This document shows, piece after piece, positions 51,913-59,876 of a DNA stretch of 64,000 nucleotides. Under the pieces are notes generated by a model, which was not told the origin of the DNA, ran no database searches, and saw only the letters and a list, made by a program, of their open reading frames with translations. The stretch's first letter is position 1. The number at the start of each line of letters is the position of its first letter. This DNA is from VFMC01 sp050248155 (lineage in GTDB: Bacteria > Actinomycetota > Acidimicrobiia > Acidimicrobiales > Ilumatobacteraceae): contig JBFWSW010000006.1 of NCBI GenBank assembly GCA_050248155.1, positions 61,028 to 125,027 of the forward strand, in the 5' to 3' direction. The translations under genes and the position numbers were made by a program.

Positions 51913-53121
51913 GTGAAGGAAGCGATTACCCTGCTGATCCGCATGGGCGAATCGGGACGAAACACCGTCGTGCTCCTCGGCGCCGGCGCGTCGGTCGATG
52001 CTGGATTGCCCACGACTGAGGGCCTCACGCGATGCATGCTCGACTTCTTCGCTTCAAGTGACGGGCCCTACCGACAGTTCGACAACGCTCTCCGGTTCAT
52101 CCATCACACGACCGAGGCGGACCGGGCTTCGCGCGGCCTCGGCGGCACCGTGGACATCGAGCGGCTGTTCCTCGTCGTCGACCAGCTCGCCGAACGCGAT
52201 ACGACGGCGCTCAACCCATTCGTCGAGCGTTGGCACGGGAGCCTCGAGCGTTTCGACAGTCCAGAGCCACCGGACTACGCGCTCGAGCGAGAGGCCGTTC
52301 GAGTGGTCCGCGGCATTCTCAGCCCGCCCCGAGGACGACCCGCCGAGTCCCAAGTGGCTCGGGACCTCGTCGCCCTTGTGCGTCGCCGCGGGCGCGGTGA
52401 TGTCAGCGGAGGCCAACACCTGCGGGGTCTTCGCGATGCCATGTTGCGCACCGTCCCTTCGCTGCTGAAGGTGCCCGAGCACGCCGATCTCGCCTATCTC
52501 AAGCCGCTCTTCGGCGTGCCCGCGCGAGGAACCCTGACCATCGCCACGTTGAACTACGACGTCACTGTCGAGCGGTGTGCCGAGCTACACGCGGTCTCAC
52601 TATCGACGGGTATGGCCGGGTGGTGTGAATCCGGGGCGTTCGCATGGGGTGATTCGTCGGTTCGGCTGCTCAAGCTCCATGGCTCATGCGATTGGTGGGC
52701 ACCGAAGTCTCAGCGGAGCGAACGATGGAGCCTCGGCGTACCCGCACTGGAGGCCGTGCCCGGCATCATCTTCGGAGAGGGCAACAAGCTTCGTGCTCGC
52801 GGCCCGTTCCTTACCCTGTTCATGGAGTTCACCGAGAGCCTTCGATCTGCGACCGACGTCCTGGTCGTCGGGTACTCATTTAGGGATGAACACGTGAACG
52901 CCGCCCTGCTTCGATGGGCGAATGAGCGTTCCGGAAGGCGGTTGATCGTCGTGTCGCCGACCGTCAGTCAGAAGGGGACCATGGGCTCAGCTCAGACCGA
53001 GCCGGTTCTGAGTTTCCTCCGACAGCTGGATCTAGAAACCAACGGCCTCTTTCGATTCCAGGCGATCACGACGACGGCCAGAGACGGCATCACGAAAGGG
53101 GTCGAAGCCGCCGGCAGCTGA
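51913..53121 (+). CDS. SIR2-like (SIR2_2) protein, candidate anti-phage NADase
   Basis: A 402-residue protein that is one SIR2-like domain plus a C-terminal region. NAD-binding landmarks are complete: GAGASVDAGLPTTEGL (residues 23-38), TLNYD near 213, LLKLHGSCDW with the catalytic His near 255, and VVGYSFRDEHVN near 317-328. SIR2-like domains of this type often degrade NAD+ in abortive-infection defence (ThsA, DSR, SIR2-HerA, SPARSA are known). No partner gene is recognisable beside it, so it may act alone. Codon use is less GC-rich than neighbours (TTTAGG, TCTAGA stretches), fitting recent transfer. An alternative start is ATG 51943. Confidence 0.85.
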   Translation: MKEAITLLIRMGESGRNTVVLLGAGASVDAGLPTTEGLTRCMLDFFASSDGPYRQFDNALRFIHHTTEADRASRGLGGTVDIERLFLVVDQLAERDTTALNPFVERWHGSLERFDSPEPPDYALEREAVRVVRGILSPPRGRPAESQVARDLVALVRRRGRGDVSGGQHLRGLRDAMLRTVPSLLKVPEHADLAYLKPLFGVPARGTLTIATLNYDVTVERCAELHAVSLSTGMAGWCESGAFAWGDSSVRLLKLHGSCDWWAPKSQRSERWSLGVPALEAVPGIIFGEGNKLRARGPFLTLFMEFTESLRSATDVLVVGYSFRDEHVNAALLRWANERSGRRLIVVSPTVSQKGTMGSAQTEPVLSFLRQLDLETNGLFRFQAITTTARDGITKGVEAAGS

Positions 53122-53138
53122 CCGACAGCCAGGCAACG

Positions 53139-53503
53139 TCACCGCCGACCGGCCACGATCTCGCCGGCGACCCGCTCGAGCGAACGCGTGATGCGCCGGT
53201 CGATCCGGCCGGTCAGTTGCTCGCCGCCGATGAACACCTGCACATTAACGCCCGCCCCGTCCATGCCCCCACCCGCCGCCGCGAGTCCGGGTCGTCGAAC
53301 GCTGCGCCGAGCGGGCCCGCCACCTCGGGAAGCGACAGCAGCTGCTGGAGGCGCGAGCGGTTGTTGAGCGGCAGGATCACCTCGGGGCCGGCGCCGGGCT
53401 CGGCGACGGTGGTCAGCAGGTTCGAGTTGGCCGGGACGTAGCGGCCGGCTGCAGACTCCACCGCGCGCGTGACCCCGCCGACGAGGATGCCGCCGATCGA
53501 CAC
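53139..53503 (-). pseudogene. Frameshifted C-terminal fragment of a phage tail tape-measure protein
   Basis: Two frames on the minus strand together give a tape-measure-like C-terminus. The first, from about 53503, reads VPANSNLLTTVAEPGAGPEVILPLNN; the second, from about 53290 to the TGA at 53139, reads LAAAGGGMDGAGVNVQVFIG and ends VAGEIVAGRR. The two are joined by a one-base shift near 53285-53290. The N-terminal bulk is missing: it is cut off at the HTH gene that starts at 53469. This is evidence that the element derives from a prophage. Confidence 0.6.
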
Positions 53504-53681
53504 CGGCCGGTTGCGGTCAGCGGAGCTCGCGCGGCGCGCTGGCGTGAGCGAGGCCTACATCTCGCAGCTTCGGTCGGGCACCAAACGAGCGAAGCGTTGG
53601 ACCATCTGGAAGGCGCGCATCGCCGAGGCGCTCGACGTTCCGCTCGACTGGATCGAAGTGAAGGAGAAGCAGCAGCCATGA
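53469..53681 (+). CDS. HTH (XRE-like) regulator of the element
   Basis: A small protein, 70 residues as called. The helix-turn-helix is SAELARRAGVSEAYISQLRSG, followed by WTIWKARIAEALDVPLDWIEV. The usual start of such proteins (a helix before SAELARRAG) is shortened, and possible starts are GTG 53469, ATG 53487 or TTG 53511; none has a good ribosome site. Its ATGA junction with the integrase gene indicates co-expression, so it may act as excisionase or repressor. Confidence 0.65.
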   Translation: MTPPTRMPPIDTGRLRSAELARRAGVSEAYISQLRSGTKRAKRWTIWKARIAEALDVPLDWIEVKEKQQP

Positions 53682-54925
53682 CTGCACGACCACGCGCCAA
53701 GGGTGAGGGCGCGATCTACGAGAACAAGAAGACCGGACGTTGGTTCGGCCAGCTCGACCTCGGCACCGGGCCCAACGGCAAGCGTCAGCGCCGCAAGGTC
53801 ACCGGCAAGAACCAGACGGAGGTGGCGAGGAAGCTCGCCGCGCTCCGGGCTGAGGCCGCGAACAATGTCGACGTCGGCCGACGGGCGATCACCGTCGCCG
53901 AGCTCGTCGCGTCGTGGAAGGGCCACGGCTGCCCGGGCCCGCGCGGCAAGAAGCAGGCGTCGACGCTGGCGAACCTCCACGCCCGCCTCGACGGGCACCT
54001 TGTCCCCCATCTCGGCCGCATCCGGCTCGACGAGCTGCGGCCCGAGCACATCGAGACGTGGTGGCGCAAGGAGGCCGGGAAGGGGCAGCGCCACGCGACG
54101 ATCCTCGACTACCGCGGCGACGTCGTGCAGCTGCTCAACGAAGCGGTGCGCCGGCGGCTGATCACCTGGAACCCGGCGAAGGTCGCGCACCTACCGGAGG
54201 CGGCGCCGGCAGGCGAGCGGACCGTGCTCACCCGCGACGAGCGGGAGCGCCTCTACGTCGCGCTCGAGGGCGCCGATCGCGAAGCCGGCCGGGATCGCAT
54301 GGAGGCGTTCTTCATCCTGCTCGGCGATCAAGGCGTGCGGCCCGGCGAGGCACAGGCGCTCACGTGGGACCACGTCGACCTCGAGGCCGGTCTGGTCCAC
54401 ATCGAGCGAGCCATCAAGCGTGGCAGCGGCGGAGCACCGATCGGGATCGGAGCACCGAAGACGCGCAAGTCGACGCGGACCCTCGCGCTCAACTCGCGTG
54501 CGATCGCTGCCCTCCGGCGCCACCGAGCCCAGCAGGCGCGCGAACGACTCTTGGCCGGCTCGATCTGGACGACCGATCCGCACTGGTCCGATCTCGTGTT
54601 CACGACCGAGATCGGCAACCCGCTGCACCCGTCGAACGTGCGACGTTCGCTGGCGGCGGCGTGCAAGCGGGCCGGCGTGCCCGAGGTGACGCCCTACGAG
54701 CTCCGGCACACGGCCGCGACGTTGCTGTCGGACCACGTGCCGCTCGAGCGGGTCGCCGACCAGCTCGGCCACACCGATACGCGCATGGTCGAGCGTGTGT
54801 ACCGGCACCGGCCTGCCGTGGTGCGCACCGCGGCCGACGTCGAGGACGATCGGCACCACGATGGCACCACGACGTCGCTCGACGTGACCCGAGACGCGAA
54901 GAAGGCCCAGTCAGATGCTCTCTGA
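53678..54925 (+). CDS. int: Tyrosine recombinase (integrase)
   Basis: A 415-residue phage-type integrase. An AP2-like N-terminal arm (KGEGAIYENKKTGRWFGQLD) is followed by the SAM-like core-binding domain and the catalytic domain. Active-site Arg lies in GVRPGEAQAL (about 219), the second box is PYELRHTAATLL (about 341-352; the first His of HxxR is Tyr), and LGHTDTRMVERVYRH carries the nucleophile Tyr (about 374). AAGGAGAAGCAGCC precedes the ATG, which overlaps the HTH stop. It lies 12 bp from the tRNA-Val, its presumed target. Confidence 0.93.
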   Translation: MTARPRAKGEGAIYENKKTGRWFGQLDLGTGPNGKRQRRKVTGKNQTEVARKLAALRAEAANNVDVGRRAITVAELVASWKGHGCPGPRGKKQASTLANLHARLDGHLVPHLGRIRLDELRPEHIETWWRKEAGKGQRHATILDYRGDVVQLLNEAVRRRLITWNPAKVAHLPEAAPAGERTVLTRDERERLYVALEGADREAGRDRMEAFFILLGDQGVRPGEAQALTWDHVDLEAGLVHIERAIKRGSGGAPIGIGAPKTRKSTRTLALNSRAIAALRRHRAQQARERLLAGSIWTTDPHWSDLVFTTEIGNPLHPSNVRRSLAAACKRAGVPEVTPYELRHTAATLLSDHVPLERVADQLGHTDTRMVERVYRHRPAVVRTAADVEDDRHHDGTTTSLDVTRDAKKAQSDAL

Positions 54926-54936
54926 CCTGGGCCTTT
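54902..54936. terminator. Bidirectional intrinsic terminator
   Basis: The inverted repeat AAGGCCCAG-TCAGA and TCTGA-CTGGGCCTT around a short loop is followed by T residues on both strands. It can stop transcription from the integrase on one side and from the tRNA-Val on the other. The integrase stop codon lies within its loop region. Confidence 0.75.
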
Positions 54937-54937
54937 G

Positions 54938-54982
54938 TGGTGGGCGTGACAGGGATCGAACCTGCTACCTCCACTGTGTCAT
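54938..54982. repeat. Right attachment site (inside tRNA-Val)
   Basis: The 3' part of the intact tRNA-Val gene, matching the left site at 50356-50400 (45 bp, one mismatch). Confidence 0.88.
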
Positions 54983-55014
54983 AGTGGCGCTCTAACCAAC
55001 TGAGCTACACGCCC
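54938..55014 (-). tRNA. tRNA-Val (GAC anticodon)
   Basis: Minus-strand sequence begins GGGCGTGTAGCTCAGTTGG and ends with the acceptor CACGCCC, discriminator A and encoded CCA. The anticodon stem CCACT/AGTGG encloses the loop ATGACAC, giving anticodon GAC (valine). The D arm and TpsiC arm (GGTTCGATCC) are intact. It is the integration site of the element. Confidence 0.95.
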
Positions 55015-55042
55015 GTGCAGCGCAACGAGGCTACCAGTCGAG

Positions 55043-55762
55043 TCAGCCTCCACGACAGCCGGTTCGGCGTCGCCGGCACTGTTCACTCCGCTCCGCCCAG
55101 TCAGCGAGCGCCCGCATCCGCTCACGCTCTCGGTCGGTCATGTTCGGGTCGGCCAGCCGATCGGCGACCACGGCCGGAATCGCGCGTCGCGCGGCGGCAC
55201 GGTCGAGCCGCCCGAGGAACGACCGGAGGAACACCTTGCGGACCAGCGGCGCGACGAGCACCTCGACGCGCCGCATCGGTGGGTCGGCGCACGAGAACAG
55301 CACCCATGCGTCAGCCACGTCGTAGGCCGGGTCACCGCGAGACGCGTTCGCCCAGTCGATGACCACCGGACCGTTTCGACCGATCAGGACGTTGAGGGGG
55401 TGCAGATCACGGTGCAGCAACCGATCACCGGGCAACGACGTCCCACGCGTCAGCCACGCCGGAGCGGGCAGGCGATGGAGCTGCTCGTGCAGGTCAGCGA
55501 GCAGGCGCGCATGGGGTCGGATCCGGAACGGGATCGCATCCTCGAGCATCGAAGGGCCTTCGACACGATCCATCACGAGGAAGCCGTCACCGGCGTCGTG
55601 TACCGCAGGGGCCGGGAAGCCCATCGAGCGCGCGTACGACATGATCTCGCCCTCGGCGACCATCGATCGGGGCTCACGAGCCAGCCGCAACACCTTGCCG
55701 GGCCCGTGCTCGTAGATCTCCGAATCGCGACCCTCCGCGATCTTCGGCCCGATCGGCTGCAT
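55043..55762 (-). CDS. Aminoglycoside phosphotransferase-family kinase
   Basis: A 239-residue small-molecule kinase-like protein. Motifs are LHRDLHPLNVL (catalytic loop with Asp) and VVIDWANASRGDPAYD (Mg2+ Asp). The N-terminal lobe IAEGRDSEIYEHGPGKVLRLARE has the ATP-binding Lys equivalent. The substrate is unknown; many such proteins are not resistance enzymes. ATG 55762. It lies between the tRNA and an NTF2-like gene on the same strand. Confidence 0.85.
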   Translation of the reverse strand: MQPIGPKIAEGRDSEIYEHGPGKVLRLAREPRSMVAEGEIMSYARSMGFPAPAVHDAGDGFLVMDRVEGPSMLEDAIPFRIRPHARLLADLHEQLHRLPAPAWLTRGTSLPGDRLLHRDLHPLNVLIGRNGPVVIDWANASRGDPAYDVADAWVLFSCADPPMRRVEVLVAPLVRKVFLRSFLGRLDRAAARRAIPAVVADRLADPNMTDRERERMRALADWAERSEQCRRRRTGCRGG

Positions 55763-55781
55763 CGCGCCGACGCCGAACCGG

Positions 55782-56168
55782 TCAGTGCTCGGGAGGCTGC
55801 CCGCCCGTATGCGCGTAGGTCTTGTTGGTGATCACCCACCGCCCGTCGATCCGCGCCACCGAGAAGTAGTCGACGAAGTCGCAACCCATGTAGTCGGTCT
55901 CGACGATCACGGCGACGCCGGCGTCGCCCGTGATGTCGATCGAGCGGATGACCGCCCGGTAGTTCGGTCCGGCGAGGCCGGGCATCCCCTCGATCATCCC
56001 GAAGAAGTCGGTGATCGGGATGTAGGTGTCCATCGGACCGACATGGCCCATCATCCGCGCGTCGGGGTGGAACGCCTCCCGCAACTTCGCGACGTCGCCG
56101 TTGGCTCCGTCGACGTACAGCTGCACGAGCGCCGTCACCGCGTCGAGATCGTCGATCACCTCGGACAT
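55782..56168 (-). CDS. NTF2/SnoaL-like protein
   Basis: A 128-residue lumazine-binding/SnoaL-like fold protein. It starts MSEVIDDLDAVTALVQLYVDGANGDVAKLREAFHPDARMMGHVG, here cited by its middle LVQLYVDGANGDV, with DYFSVARIDGRWVITNKTYAHTGG at the end. The ATG at 56168 follows AAAGGGGGGACG; upstream in-frame starts to 56261 are rejected. Possibly an enzyme or a stress protein; function unknown. Confidence 0.78.
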   Translation of the reverse strand: MSEVIDDLDAVTALVQLYVDGANGDVAKLREAFHPDARMMGHVGPMDTYIPITDFFGMIEGMPGLAGPNYRAVIRSIDITGDAGVAVIVETDYMGCDFVDYFSVARIDGRWVITNKTYAHTGGQPPEH

Positions 56169-56345
56169 CGTCCCCCCTTTGATCGGATCGGACAGTGTGA
56201 CACAGCGAGACGGACCTCCCGACCAGTGCCATCCGAGGGTTGACGTCACACCCGGGTGCACGTCGACACTCGGGCAGGACGCTCGACCCTCGAATGGACC
56301 CCGGCGACTCGGACGGACCGGCGGTGACGCTGAGTCAGGTTCTGT

Positions 56346-57398
56346 TCAGCGGAGGCGGAGGGAGACCTCGTTGGCGAGCAGGCGGCCGCGGCGGGTGAGG
56401 CGGACAGTGGTGCCGTCGCTGGTGACCAGGTCGCCGAGATCGTCGACGTCGAGCGCGTCGGCAGGGACGCCCTCGCGGGTGCGTAGGGCGAGCTGCAGGC
56501 CCTCGATCCGACGGGTCTCGGCATCGAGCACCTCGTTCGACGCCTCGGTCGATCGACCCGACCGGACCGCCTCGATGTAGCGCTCGGGCGTGCGCACGTT
56601 CCACCACCTCCGCCCGTCACGATGTGAGTGCGCCGCCGAACCGAACCCGAGGTAGTCGCGCTGCTGCCAATACAGGCGGTTGTGCCGCGACTCGTGGCCC
56701 GAACGCGCCCAGTTGCTGACCTCGTAGTTGGGCAGGCCGGCCTCGACCAGCAGGTCGTCGGCCATCTCGTACTTGTCGGCCAGGTCGTCGTCGTCGGGGT
56801 GGCGCTCGGGCTGCGCGGCCAGCGGCGTGCCCGCTTCGACGGTGAGGGCGTACGCCGATACGTGCGGCGGCTCGAGAGCGAGCGCGGCGCGCACCGTCTG
56901 CTCCCAATCGGCCAACGACTCCCCTGCTCCGCCGTAGATCAGGTCCATGTTCCATGTCGGCACCCCAACCGCGCGGATCGCCTCGACCGCCGACACGACG
57001 TTGTCCGGGGCGTGCCACCGCCCGAGCGACGCGAGCACGGATGGAACCATCGACTGCACACCCAGGCTGACCCGGTTCACACCGGAAGCCCGGTAGATCT
57101 CGAGCATCGCCGCCGTCATGTCGTCGGGGTTGCACTCGACCGTCACCTCCGCATCCGGCTCACGCGGGATCGACGCGATCACCGCAGCCAGCCCGGCCGG
57201 GTCGACGAGGGTCGGGGTGCCGCCGCCCACGAAGACGGTCGTCGCCGGCCGGTCGACCGATCGCGCGATGTCGTCACGCAGCGCGTCGAGGTATGCACCC
57301 TGCAGGTGGTGCCGATCGGTCCACGTGGCGAACGCGCAGTAGTCGCAACGACGCGCACAGAACGGGATGTGCACGTAGACGCCGAACGGTTGGCTCAC
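56346..57398 (-). CDS. hemW: HemW-like radical SAM protein
   Basis: A 350-residue radical SAM protein. The iron-sulfur motif CARRCDYC (CxxxCxxC) lies at residues 15-22, followed by VFVGGGTPTLVDP and SLGVQSM, then NYEVSNWARSG and LGFGSAAHSH. These match HemW, once called oxygen-independent coproporphyrinogen oxidase, now known as a heme chaperone in bacteria. The GTG at 57398 gives the expected N-terminus; upstream in-frame sequence to 57542 is not needed. Confidence 0.9.
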   Translation of the reverse strand: MSQPFGVYVHIPFCARRCDYCAFATWTDRHHLQGAYLDALRDDIARSVDRPATTVFVGGGTPTLVDPAGLAAVIASIPREPDAEVTVECNPDDMTAAMLEIYRASGVNRVSLGVQSMVPSVLASLGRWHAPDNVVSAVEAIRAVGVPTWNMDLIYGGAGESLADWEQTVRAALALEPPHVSAYALTVEAGTPLAAQPERHPDDDDLADKYEMADDLLVEAGLPNYEVSNWARSGHESRHNRLYWQQRDYLGFGSAAHSHRDGRRWWNVRTPERYIEAVRSGRSTEASNEVLDAETRRIEGLQLALRTREGVPADALDVDDLGDLVTSDGTTVRLTRRGRLLANEVSLRLR

Positions 57399-57444
57399 GC
57401 AGAACAACGCTACGGCCACGCATCGACGGCGGGGCCCGGGAAGG

Positions 57445-57954
57445 TCAGGCGTGGAAGAGCAGATCGAGCGCGTCGAGGCGCTCGCCCGCCTGGTCGACCG
57501 GCACGTCGAGCATCGCTGCGATCGCCCGCGTGTCGTCGCCACGCACCGTGATGACCTTGCCGTTGAAGTCCTGGCGCTGCACCTGGATCATCCGCAGGAA
57601 GCGGATGAGCATCTCGAACGGCTGCCCGCTGAGCTGGCTGAGCTTGACCAGGTCGATCGCGATCTTGCGCGACGCCGCCGCGTCGTTCTCGTTCGGGATC
57701 GAGATGTCCTCGCGCGGGAGGAGCTGGTCGACCGGGACGTTGTAGAACTTGGCCAAGCGCTCGAGGCGCGGCACCGAGATCGCCCGCTCGCCGCGCTCGT
57801 AGGCACCGAGCACCGACGCCTTGAACTCGTCGTTCGAGCTGGCCTCGACCTCTTGGAGTGACAGCCGCTTCTGGCGGCGGATGACGCGCAGGCGCTCGCC
57901 GACCTTCCGGCTGTAGGGCGACGACTGCATGTCGTCGTCGTCGAATTCTCGCAT
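57445..57954 (-). CDS. bldD: BldD-type developmental regulator with c-di-GMP signature
   Basis: A 169-residue transcription factor. The N-terminal HTH runs about residues 15-70 (GERLRVIRRQKRLSLQEVE, FKASVLGAYERGERAISV), a close match to actinobacterial BldD. The C-terminal domain shows the c-di-GMP motif RxD-X8-RxxD as RQD at 127-129 and RGDD at 138-141. In Streptomyces, BldD dimerises around tetrameric c-di-GMP to repress development. Presence in this non-sporulating-looking context suggests a role in general c-di-GMP control. ATG at 57954 follows GGGAGAG. Confidence 0.9.
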   Translation of the reverse strand: MREFDDDDMQSSPYSRKVGERLRVIRRQKRLSLQEVEASSNDEFKASVLGAYERGERAISVPRLERLAKFYNVPVDQLLPREDISIPNENDAAASRKIAIDLVKLSQLSGQPFEMLIRFLRMIQVQRQDFNGKVITVRGDDTRAIAAMLDVPVDQAGERLDALDLLFHA

Positions 57955-58074
57955 GCGTCGCTCTCCCTGCGCGGGGTGGCCCCCGTCCGGCCACCACGGC
58001 ACGTCAAGTTTGCCACACTCCGCGCAGAAATACAACGGGGAGTGTTGGAATCACCGCTGCGCGCGTCAGCTCGC

Positions 58075-58749
58075 TCAGCCGTGCGCGTCGGCGAGCCGCG
58101 CCGCGGCCACGATCGCCGCCGTCTCGACGCGCAGCACGTGCGGGGAGAGGTCGATCTTGGGCACCGCGTAGTCGAGCTCGTCGCGATCGAAGCCACCCTC
58201 CGGGCCGATGAGCACGGTGGTCACCGACTGATCGAGCACGTCGCGACCGCCCGGTTCGGCCATCGCCACCCCGTTCAGCTGGATGACCCGATCGAACGCT
58301 ACGACGTCGACTCGGGGCAGGTGCAGGCGCCGGCTCTGCATCGCGGCCTCGTGGGCGATCCGGCGCAGCCGTTCCAGCCCACGCTGGCGCTTCTCGTCGT
58401 CCCACCGCACGACCGAACGAGCCGTCTCGAAGAACAGGATGCGGTCGATGCCGAGCTCGGTGAGCTTCTGCACGATCAGCTCGGGACGGTCACCCTTCGG
58501 GATCGCGCAGGCGACCGTCAGCGGGTTCCGCGCGGGTTCGTCGAAGATCTGGCTGATGATCGTCAGGCCGCGCAGCCGCGACCAGTTCGCGGTCGCCCAG
58601 CGCCCGGCGCCGTCGCACACGGTGATGACGTCGTTCGGCTCGAGTCGCAGGACGCGGTCGAGGTGGTGCTCGTCCTCATGGCTCAGCCCGCCGCCCGGAA
58701 GCGCCTGCACGAAGACGTGGGCCTCGGAGTGACGGAGGAGCGGGTTCAC
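58075..58749 (-). CDS. rsmE: 16S rRNA (uracil1498-N3)-methyltransferase RsmE
   Basis: A 224-residue SPOUT methyltransferase. It has the PUA-like N-terminus (HHLDRVLRLEPNDVITVCDGAG), the conserved AIPKGDRPELIVQKLTELG, the AAMQSRR motif and the knot VLIGPEGGFDRDEL, ending LSPHVLRVETAAI. It methylates U1498 of 16S rRNA in the decoding centre. GTG 58749 overlaps the dnaJ stop, the usual actinobacterial hrcA-dnaJ-rsmE order. Confidence 0.93.
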   Translation of the reverse strand: MNPLLRHSEAHVFVQALPGGGLSHEDEHHLDRVLRLEPNDVITVCDGAGRWATANWSRLRGLTIISQIFDEPARNPLTVACAIPKGDRPELIVQKLTELGIDRILFFETARSVVRWDDEKRQRGLERLRRIAHEAAMQSRRLHLPRVDVVAFDRVIQLNGVAMAEPGGRDVLDQSVTTVLIGPEGGFDRDELDYAVPKIDLSPHVLRVETAAIVAAARLADAHG

Positions 58750-59873
58750 GAGAACGCCGATTTGATCCGGGAGAAGAAGCCGTGCTCGGAGTGGATGTGC
58801 TCACCGCGGCCCTCGGCGAAGCGGCGCAGCAGATCGACCTCGGCCTCCGACAGCTTGGTCGGCACCTCGACGCGGACCCGCACGCGGAGATCGCCCCGGC
58901 CGCGCCCCTGCAGGTGCGTGATCCCCTTGCCGCGCAGGACGAACTCCTTGCCCGGCTGCGTGCCCGGCGGGACGACGACCTCCTCGTCGCCGTCGAGGGT
59001 CTCGAGGGTGACCTTCGTCCCGAGCGCCGCTTGGGCGATCGACACCGGCAGCTCGTGGACGAGGTCGTCGCCCTCGCGCTGGAACCGCTCGTGCTCGGCC
59101 ACACGGATGTGGACGTAGAGGTCGCCCGTACCACCGCCGCGCGGGCCCACTGCGCCGCGCCCGGTGAGCCGCAACGTCGAGCCGGTGTCGACTCCGGCCG
59201 GGATGTCGACCTGGTAGGTCTTCTCGGTGACAGTGCGGCCGTCGCCCCCGCACGTCTGGCACGGGCTGGCGATGACCTGGCCGGCCCCATTGCACCGGGG
59301 GCACACCGACGAGGTGACCATCTGCCCGAGCAGGCTCTGTCGCACCCGTTGGACCTGGCCTCGGCCGTTGCACTCCGAGCACGTGACCGGCTTGGTGCCC
59401 TCTGCCGCACCCGAGCCGCTGCAGTCGTCGCACCGGACGGCGGTGCGCACCGTAACGGGCAAGGTGGCGCCGAAGGCGGCCTGGTCGAGAGCGATGTCGA
59501 CGACCGCCTCGAGATCGGGCCCACGTGGCGGACCGGCAGGACCACCGCGACCACCGCCACCGAACGGGCCTCCGCCGCCACCGAAGAACGCGTCGAACAG
59601 GTCGCCGAGGCCGCCCCCGCCGAAGACGTCGCCGATGTTCGGCCCACCCGCCCCGCCGACCCCCGCCTCGCCGAAGCGGTCGTAGCGCGCCCGCTGGTCG
59701 GGGTCGCTCAACACCTCGTAGGCCTTGGCCACCTGCTTGAACTGCTCCTCGGCAGCCGAGTCACCGGGGTTCGCATCCGGGTGCAGCTCGCGCGCGCGGC
59801 GGCGGTACGCCTTCTTGATCTCGTCCGGGCTCGCCGAACGCGAGACACCCAACAGCTCGTAGTAGTCGGCCAC
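58746..59873 (-). CDS. dnaJ: Chaperone DnaJ
   Basis: A 375-residue Hsp40. The J domain has the HPD motif (ARELHPDANPGD) near residue 32, followed by a Gly/Phe-rich region and four zinc-finger repeats CDDCSGSGA, CSECNGRGQ, CPRCNGAGQ and CQTCGGDGR. The C-terminal substrate domain is complete. It stimulates DnaK ATPase. GTG start at 59873 lies four bases before the hrcA stop, so hrcA-dnaJ-rsmE is one operon. Confidence 0.96.
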   Translation of the reverse strand: MADYYELLGVSRSASPDEIKKAYRRRARELHPDANPGDSAAEEQFKQVAKAYEVLSDPDQRARYDRFGEAGVGGAGGPNIGDVFGGGGLGDLFDAFFGGGGGPFGGGGRGGPAGPPRGPDLEAVVDIALDQAAFGATLPVTVRTAVRCDDCSGSGAAEGTKPVTCSECNGRGQVQRVRQSLLGQMVTSSVCPRCNGAGQVIASPCQTCGGDGRTVTEKTYQVDIPAGVDTGSTLRLTGRGAVGPRGGGTGDLYVHIRVAEHERFQREGDDLVHELPVSIAQAALGTKVTLETLDGDEEVVVPPGTQPGKEFVLRGKGITHLQGRGRGDLRVRVRVEVPTKLSEAEVDLLRRFAEGRGEHIHSEHGFFSRIKSAFS

Positions 59874-59876
59874 GTG

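Larger units (their letters stand above)
50356..54982. mobile_element. Integrative element in tRNA-Val, about 4.6 kb, with SIR2 cargo
   Basis: The element is bounded by a direct repeat: 50356-50392 equals 54938-54974 over 37 bp, then one mismatch, then seven further identical bases. The right copy is the 3' half of an intact tRNA-Val gene; the left copy is a tRNA fragment. The integrase lies beside the tRNA, as expected for tRNA-targeting elements. Contents: two overlapping small genes, a possible leftward ORF, a small HTH-like gene, the SIR2-like gene, a broken phage tape-measure fragment, an HTH gene and the integrase. No structural phage genes remain, so it is a satellite-like or decayed prophage. 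Confidence 0.85.
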
